NCBI GenBank assembly: GCA_964343305.1
Contig: CAYFJO010000404.1
Span: 1-10,081, forward strand
Direction: 5' to 3'
Source: CAYFJO01 sp964343305
Lineage (GTDB): Bacteria > Planctomycetota > Planctomycetia > Pirellulales > Pirellulaceae
Length of the DNA stretch: 10,081 nt
A program made the translations under genes and the position numbers. The notes beneath the pieces were generated by a model, which was given only the letters and a program-made list of their open reading frames with translations, had not been told where the DNA came from and ran no database searches. Below, piece by piece: positions 1-6,200 of this stretch (positions are counted from its first letter, which is position 1; the number at the start of each line of letters is the position of its first letter).

Positions 1-1628
1 TCGTCCCGGCGTCCCAGTTCTTGCAGGCAGCTCAATTTGGACAACGACAAATTGACATCCTTGGGATATTGTTTCAGCAACTGCTCCGTACAGACGAGCA
101 GGTCGCTGAGGTCGGCGTCGTAATTTGCCAGGTTGCCGCGAGCACGCAGCGTCAGACGATGTGTCGGTTCGACGTTGCGCATTTTTTCGAGTACCGCTTG
201 AGCCGCGTCTCGCTTGTGGTCTTCGAGCGCCAATTCAAGCTCGTAGTACAAGTCGTACAAGTCCGTCTCCGGCAGCTCGATGCCATCCAATAATTCGCTG
301 CGCTGCTTGGGCACCATCGCCATGCCACGTGGCCCGGACGCATCGTAGTATTCCAACATCTTGTCAGCAGCAAACTCGCCAAAATGCCGCTCGGTCGGGT
401 CACGAATAATCAACGAACCGCGATAGCTGTCGTAGCCAATGACGGCCTGCAAATGGGCGCTGCCAGGATCAACGGTCGTCAACGTGAACGTAATCCCGCG
501 ATCGATCAATTCAACAGCCGACTCCCAGGTGACGCGGAATTCACGGGCAAGAAATCCGTTCTGTTCGGCCCATCGTCGCTCGCTATGGGCCGGCGTCCCG
601 TCGTAACAGATTTTCTCCACGATATCCAAATGGTCCGCCCGTTTGTTCCAAAATTCACTGACCGCCGTCAGCGTCGCCGGTGCGCACGTCGAATGATGTT
701 GTCGAACAAAGCTGACGGGCAAAACCACGCGTTTTCCCTCAGGATTCTCGCCGCCAAGCTTCTCCGCCAGTTTGTCGTAAAACGGCGTGTCCGCTCCCTT
801 GGCCAATCGCGCTGCCGCCGCAAAGTCGCCACAATAGTAGGCAGCATCCGCGTGCCGTGCGGCCATCCACTTCTGACGATGTTTGTCTTGATGTGCCAGC
901 GGGTGGTAGGCTTCAATCCGATCATACGTTTGCCGCGCATCTTCGTACTGCTCCAATTCCACTTGAAGACTAGCAAGCTGCACCAACACATCACCACTTT
1001 CCAACCGTTCGCTGGCCTGCTTCAATAACTCCAGCGCCTCTTCATCGCGATTCAGTTGCACCAGCCGGTGTGCCAGATTCTGAACCGCCGGGCGATACCA
1101 AGGACGAACATCGAACGCCTTTTGTGCCGGCTCCAGCGCCTCTTCATGCCGGTCTTGCATTTCCAGCAAGAACGTCTTTTGAACCCAAATCCATGCCCGC
1201 TCTGGGGCGAGTTCCAACGCTCGTTCGATCCACCTATCGGCCGCTTCAAAATCGCGCAGCACTGCCAGTACATCGCCATGCAGACCATACCAATCCGCCC
1301 GAAGCTGATCCGGAGCAGACTGCATGTCGCCAAACTGCCGCAACATCTCCCAAGTCGCAAACGGCCCCCGCCGCCGATACATCGACAGTACAAAAAAGTA
1401 CGTCGCTTCGGGATCTTGCGGGTCGTCACGATGAGCCCAGCGATGCATAATCCGCCCCAGTTTCGCCGACCCAAGATTTACCGCCAACCGACCGCCCAGC
1501 ACTCGCGCAGCGGTCCCGGTCCATTCGGTCAAAGGCCCGAACTGCTTTGCGATCTCGTATGCCTGAAGATACAATCCTTGGTTGTAAAGCTCAGCGACCT
1601 GTTCCAGCGATGCAGTAGCCGTTTCCAT
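1..1628 (-). CDS. TPR protein with embedded C39-like cysteine peptidase domain (3' end outside window)
   Basis: My own translation from ATG at 1628 runs 542 codons without a stop to the left edge, so the C-terminus is missing. Residues about 10-290 are helical and TPR-like (for example DFEAADRWIERALELAPE near 126-143, then NRDEEALELL and EDARQTYDRIEAYHP). Residues about 300-412 match the C39-like peptidase fold (Pfam Peptidase_C39_2 type): LPVSFVRQ, then Cys315 in STCAPAT, His392 in AHLQAVIGYD and Asp410 in IIRDP. These give a full Cys-His-Asp triad. The usual CGPA motif reads CAPA here. A second TPR-like stretch follows from about 455. No signal peptide or membrane helix is seen, so a cytoplasmic location is likely. 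The start is supported by GAGGGA about 4 bases upstream. The family cleaves peptides at Gly-Gly-type or unknown sites; the substrate here is unknown. Peptidase identity is fairly sure, activity is inferred. Confidence 0.88.
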   Translation of the reverse strand, partial: METATASLEQVAELYNQGLYLQAYEIAKQFGPLTEWTGTAARVLGGRLAVNLGSAKLGRIMHRWAHRDDPQDPEATYFFVLSMYRRRGPFATWEMLRQFGDMQSAPDQLRADWYGLHGDVLAVLRDFEAADRWIERALELAPERAWIWVQKTFLLEMQDRHEEALEPAQKAFDVRPWYRPAVQNLAHRLVQLNRDEEALELLKQASERLESGDVLVQLASLQVELEQYEDARQTYDRIEAYHPLAHQDKHRQKWMAARHADAAYYCGDFAAAARLAKGADTPFYDKLAEKLGGENPEGKRVVLPVSFVRQHHSTCAPATLTAVSEFWNKRADHLDIVEKICYDGTPAHSERRWAEQNGFLAREFRVTWESAVELIDRGITFTLTTVDPGSAHLQAVIGYDSYRGSLIIRDPTERHFGEFAADKMLEYYDASGPRGMAMVPKQRSELLDGIELPETDLYDLYYELELALEDHKRDAAQAVLEKMRNVEPTHRLTLRARGNLANYDADLSDLLVCTEQLLKQYPKDVNLSLSKLSCLQELGRRD

Positions 1629-1732
1629 GTATCCCTCGCGAATGCTTGCTTAGATGAGTATCCAATCACAAGACCACGATCACCTTATCATGGTTCGCCG
1701 ATGGATGTTACCCGTGGAAAAGTCGTAGCAGT
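1629..1732 (-). other. 104-bp spacer between the CULT gene and the TPR-C39 gene
   Basis: This short same-strand gap holds the GAGGGA ribosome-binding site of the downstream TPR-peptidase gene, close to its ATG. I see no strong hairpin with a T-run, so read-through from the CULT gene is possible. The spacing is long for a tight operon, and a separate promoter cannot be excluded. Confidence 0.4.
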
Positions 1733-2116
1733 TTAACACAATCGTGTGAGAATCAGGCCGGCAAATTCGTCGGCTCCGATGTACCACCATCCCAAGTGCG
1801 TGCCGCACTTTTCGCAAAGGGTGAACTGCCACAGGTATCCTGGAAACCACGAATGGTCCGCATTTGGTTCGTCACAAATCAACACACCGGGTGCCTTGGC
1901 GTAGCACCCAACCTGAAAGGACCAGCCCGCGGGATTGCGAAAGCGGTGTTGAAACGCACCGCCACGTTGAATCGCCCAGCGGCCCCGCGTGATCGTGTAG
2001 CTGCAATTGCGACAGCGGACCTTGTCGTCCTTCTTGGTCGACGGATCTGGATCTATATCAACATCGACTGAAGGCAGTGGTAATTCTTCAACGGATTCGT
2101 GCGGCAGGCCAATCAT
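1733..2116 (-). CDS. Stand-alone CULT-domain protein (bacterial cereblon homologue)
   Basis: A 127-residue protein. Residues 1-32 are acidic and proline-rich, probably disordered. Residues 33-126 fit a CULT domain (cereblon domain of unknown activity, binding thalidomide). Zinc ligands are C35 and C38 (CRNC) and C101 and C104 (CEKC). The cage is W90, W96 and W110, with an aromatic at Y112. The string HSWFPGY (88-94) equals human cereblon 378-384, so even the ligand-contacting His378 is present as H88. The middle stretch FRNPAGWSF resembles the NPAG segment of the Magnetospirillum homologue MsCI4, and the end FAGLILTRL resembles its FFGLIKDRL. Like MsCI4 it lacks cereblon's Lon and DDB1-binding parts, so it should bind a ligand without being a ubiquitin-ligase subunit. 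The start ATG has GAAAGG about 10 bases upstream and an in-frame stop at 2147-2149. The natural ligand is unknown; cyclic imide ends of damaged proteins are the best candidate. The alignment is from memory, but the match is very specific. Confidence 0.94.
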   Translation of the reverse strand: MIGLPHESVEELPLPSVDVDIDPDPSTKKDDKVRCRNCSYTITRGRWAIQRGGAFQHRFRNPAGWSFQVGCYAKAPGVLICDEPNADHSWFPGYLWQFTLCEKCGTHLGWWYIGADEFAGLILTRLC

Positions 2117-2377
2117 GCGGCAAATGCCTTTCGCATCAAGACATGGTCAGGCGACATTGACGTTCGATTCGTCATCATACAAGTTGTAGTCCAGCACGTC
2201 ATTTCGCTGCAACCAAAAACAGAACTGTGGAATAATGGGTGGCGGAATCATGCGAAGCCAAAACTGTTATTATCATTCTGTCCTACATCATTCTGCCAAC
2301 AGGTGAGTTCTCTTCAATTTCGAGGACGCTCATCGTAGAATGAAACAGACCTTGAAGACGCCCGACGAGATCTCATC
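2117..2377. other. Divergent intergenic region between the CULT gene and the DUF4058 gene
   Basis: These 261 bases separate two genes that point away from each other, so both promoters should lie here. Visible content is the ribosome-binding site of the CULT gene (GAAAGG on the minus strand, just right of 2116), a short direct repeat at 2272-2295 and AT-rich sequence around 2262-2276. I cannot place promoter boxes with confidence, because planctomycete promoters are poorly defined by sequence alone. No convincing ORF is present. Confidence 0.45.
2272..2295. repeat. Short direct repeat, ATCATTCTG twice at 15-base spacing
   Basis: The 9-mer ATCATTCTG occurs at 2272-2280 and again at 2287-2295, with similar flanks (TCC and CC follow). 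On the minus strand it reads CAGAATGAT. A related GTAGAATGA lies near 2334-2342. It could be a regulator-binding pair for the divergent promoters or part of a dispersed intergenic repeat. The sequence alone does not decide. Confidence 0.45.
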
Positions 2378-3169
2378 ATGCCGTCACCGTTTCCAGGAAT
2401 GGACCCGTATCTCGAACATCCAGCCGTTTTCCCTGGGCTTCATGATCGACTGATCAGCTATCTCAGCGAAGCGTTGCAAGGTGTGCTTCCTGAACCTTAC
2501 TACGCCGAAATCTCCGATCGTGTCTGGGTCGAGGTGTCGCAGAGGCGAATTGGTCCCGATGTTGAAGTGCTGGCCCGTGGCAAAGCGGACAAGTCCAAGA
2601 CCGAATCGCAGGCGGAAGTCGCCGTGGCCATACGCAATGGACCTGTAGTCGTTCGGGTTGCGCACGACGAGATAAGGGAACCGAGACTGGAAATCATCGC
2701 GCGCATCGACGGCGAACAAGTCGTCACGGCGATCGAAGTGCTTAGTTTGAATAACAAGACGCAGGGGATAAAGGCCGAAACTTGTATTTTCAAAAGCAGG
2801 AAGAGATTCTCGATAGTCGCATTCACCTGGTCGAAATCGATTTGTTAAGAGGCGGCGAGCATGCGACCGCCGTGCCGCTGGAACGCGCCGTCGAGGAAGC
2901 AGGTCCTTTTGACTATCACGTTTGTGTTCACCGCTTTGATGCGTATGGCGACTTTCTGGTCTATCCGATTCAACTTCAAGGCGAGGCCGGAAATCCGCGT
3001 TCCCCTATTACCCGGCAGTGAAGACGTCGTTGTCGATCTTCAAGAAGTGTTTTGCCGCTGCTACGATGCGGGACATTATCCACGCCGCGTTGATTATGAT
3101 GGCACGCCCGTTCCACCGTTGACGGACAAACAGAGCCAATGGCGAGCCACCATTCAAACATCGGTGTGA
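2378..3169 (+). pseudogene. DUF4058 family protein gene with two compensating frameshifts
   Basis: The product starts PSPFPGMDPYLEHP, the diagnostic N-terminus of DUF4058, and continues through VVTAIEVLS and NNKT. Homology then moves to the -1 frame at the GGGG run 2764-2767 (GDKGRNLY, KQEEILDS, HLVEIDLLRGG) and returns to the first frame at about 2980 (ARPEIRVPLLPG, DVVVDLQEVF, YPRRVDYDG). Unshifted, the first frame stops at 2848 and the second at 3021. A lost G in the G-run and an extra G at about 2980 explain both shifts; the repaired protein would be about 264 residues, a usual family length. Coding signal is otherwise preserved to the stop at 3167-3169, so the damage is recent or is a sequencing error in short G runs. 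DUF4058 has no proven function. It stands alone on the plus strand and converges on the kinase gene. Confidence 0.88.
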
Positions 3170-3176
3170 TCCGTTT

Positions 3177-3201
3177 TGGCTTGACTCTCCAAGTCAAGCT
3201 A
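3177..3201. terminator. Hairpin between convergent DUF4058 and kinase genes
   Basis: GCTTGACT (3179-3186) and AGTCAAGC (3192-3199) form a perfect 8-bp stem with a 5-base loop. A G-U pair and a T-A pair extend it to 3177-3201. It begins 7 bases after the DUF4058 stop and lies 4 bases from the kinase stop, where a bidirectional terminator would sit. No T-run follows on either strand, so it is not a canonical intrinsic terminator. Confidence 0.5.
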
Positions 3202-3205
3202 CATC

Positions 3206-6200
3206 TTAGTTCGCGTCGCCCAACAGGACGCGGTCGTCCCAGGGAGCGGCGAGCCAGATGATGGCCGTTCCGTCGTGACTGCCGGTCAATGCGTATCTGC
3301 CGTGGGAAGATTTCGACGAGAAAGTCACGGAAGAGATTTCCTGCTCGTGGCCTTTGAGTGTCAAAAGTTCCTTGCCCGTGACGACGTCCCAGAGTTTGGC
3401 GGTGTAGTCCTCGCTGCCTGTGAGTAGGCGGTCGCCGTCGGGTGAGAAGGCGACCGACGAGACCGTTGCCGTGTGGCCTTTGAGTTCCGACTTTTGCTGG
3501 CCAACCTGATGCGTTTCGCCAGATTGCTCATCCGTCACTTCCATCGCGTACCAAATGCGGGCTGAGTTGTCTTCGCTGGTCGTCGACACCCACTTGTCGT
3601 CTTGAGTGAATGCGACCCGTATCACCGGTCCGGTGTGGCCACGAAGCTCGATGAATTCTTTGGCGCTGGCCGTGCTCCAGATCCTTGCCGTGTTGTCCTG
3701 CGATGCGGTCGCGATGCGCCGGCCGTCCGCGGTGAATGTTGCCCATAAAATGGATCCTTCGTGCCCCGCGAATGTTCGCTCGCGTGTGGCCGAATTGTTT
3801 TGCCAATCGATGCTCCACAAGATCGCCGTGCCGTCGTCGCTGGCGGTCAGCACGAAGTTGGAATCGGCATCCGGTGAGAACGTGGCACAATTGACCGCCC
3901 GCGTGTGCTGACCCTCGAGTTTGATGATCGCTTCACCCGTGTCGACGTCCCAAATCCGTGCCGATCCGTCCCAGCTTCCCGATACAATCTTGGACCCGTC
4001 GATCGAAAAACTCGCCGAAGCGACGATGCCGTGCGGGCTGAAACTCAGGCGTCGCCGGCGCTTTTGTTCGACCGTGCTGTCGATTTCCCACAACCGTGCC
4101 TGATCGCCGCCAACCGCGATCACGTTGCGGCTGTCGTGCGAGAAGCTTGCCGACCACAACGCGTAGCGCGACGAGAGTTTCAAAAATGGACCCGATTTTG
4201 TGCCGGCGGCCGGATAAATGACTTCCTTGCCGGTTGCGAATTCGAAAATGCGAATCGTTCGCTCGTCGGAATTCGCCGCCAACACCAGTTTGCCATTGGG
4301 CGAAACAGAGATGTGTTTGACGTTGCCCAACTCCGCTCCATCCGCCGCGTCTAGTCGTCTCACAATCTGTTGCGTTGCAAGATCCCAAACACGCGCGATT
4401 CCATCCGCACCAATGGTGACGACTTCTCGATTGTCCGGATGCACCCCAAACGAAGTAACCGCCGCGCCTTCGGGATGAATCAGAAGTTTCTTTTCGTCCA
4501 CGTTTCCCGTTGCCAAGTCCCATTGCGCCACGGGACGCTCGGATGCGGCCGTGACGAGATGACTTTCGTCAACAAAGGCCGCGCCGATGATCTTGGCGGC
4601 GTGCCAGTCGAGTTTCTTGATCGGCGCGCCGCCTTGGTTGGACCACAGATAGCCAACGCCGGCCGCATCGCCCGTGAAGACGAGATTTCCCGACGGCGAG
4701 AAGGCGACGGTCGAAACCGGGCTGGTATGGGCCTTCAATTGATGCACGACTTGACCCGAATCCGCGTCCCAAAGATTCGCCAGCCAAAACTGGCCGTCCT
4801 TCGTTCCGCCAGTGGCCAGCAGTCTTCCGTCCAGGGACACAGCAATCGCGGCATCGCGGCCGGTGTTTTCCAGTAGCAGCTTTTGGGTCCCCGTCGCAAC
4901 ATCCCAGATGCGTGCCGTGTTATCCACGGCGCTGGTTACCATCCGTGAACCGTCCGCGAAAAACACAGCTCGCGATGCCAAAAATGCGTGCCCCTCTTTA
5001 AAGCTCCGTTGCGTCGCGCCGGTCAAAAAATCCCACGTCTTGATCGTACGATCGCGGCTGGCCGTCACGATTTGTTTTGTGTCCTGAGAAAACTCGGCAG
5101 CCAGAACCGAGTCTTCGTGTCCCTCAAGCACTAGTCCCTGCAGCACGCGGACCTCTTGATAGCCGTCGATGTCCCACAAGTATGCCATGCCGTCATAGCC
5201 AACCGAAGCAACATGATTGCCGTCCGGCGACAATGCGCAACCACGAACCCACTCGCCATGACCACGCAGTTTCTTCGTGAGAACCGCGTTGTTGGAATCC
5301 CAAATCATCACGGTGTTGTCGTGGCCGGCACTCACAAGCAGATGTTCCCGCGTGCGGGAAAACGTCAGACTGCGAACGGACGCCTGGTGTCCAACCAGTG
5401 CCCGGTATCTTGGCGCGGAAACAGAACTGTCCTCCAGTACGCGGCCTTCTTCCAACGCATCGACGAACGCATCGGTCGCGGCCTCATAATCAAACTCTTC
5501 GAGTTCGCTGATTTTCCACAACAGCACTCGTTTGTCGTGCCCGGCCGTCGCCACCGTTTCGCCGTCGGGCGAAAAGGCCGCGGCATAAACTGGTCCCTCG
5601 TGACCGCGAAACCGCGGCGTACGTTTGATCGCTCGGTCGTCCGCCCATGTCCCCGTCTCATCGATCCAGACGATGGCCATATTGTCTTGGCTGACAGTGA
5701 CGATCTTGGTTTCCGGTTGTGCTGTGCCATCAGAATCTTCGCGCGGACAAAAGCGCGCGTCCCAAACCCAACCCCGATGTCCATGCAGCGACTGAGCGAC
5801 TTCGCCGGTTTGGAGGTTCCAGACTTTCGCCGTATTGTCTTTCGAGCCGGTCAGCAATCGGTGCCCGTCCGCGGAATAATTGACGCTCAAAACAGCGCGA
5901 CGGTGTCCGCCTGTCAGGGTCCTTTGCAACGCCCCAGTTTCGGCATCTACCAGTTTGACGTCACCACTCGACGAATCAGTTCCCAAGGCGAGCTGTCGGC
6001 CATCGGGCGAAAACGCAATGGCGTTGATCGTGTCGGCTCCCGCGTCCAACTCAATGATCTTCTCACCGCTGGCGTTCCAAACGACCGCCTTGCCGCCCCA
6101 GCCACCGGTTGCAAAACGACTTCCGTCAGTGGTGAACGCAACACATTCACCCGGCACGTCCAGCGGGCAATCATGTTTGGTCAAACTGCACAAATACCAC

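Noticed and set aside
384..1736. Plus-strand frames at 384-1028 and 1056-1736, and minus frames such as 1052-1474
   Set aside because: They overlap the TPR-C39 gene, whose frame carries TPR and peptidase motifs over its whole length; these are shadows.
1796..2338. Plus-strand frames across the CULT gene and the region to its right
   Set aside because: The minus frame carries the conserved CULT residues; the plus frames have no recognisable motif.
2762..2985. Programmed ribosomal frameshifting in the DUF4058 gene
   Set aside because: It would need two separate shifts in opposite directions, and no standard slippery heptamer in the right phase is seen. Indels or sequencing errors are simpler.
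3177..3201. Canonical intrinsic terminator
   Set aside because: The stem is good but no T-run follows on either strand, so only a hairpin with a possible terminator role is claimed.
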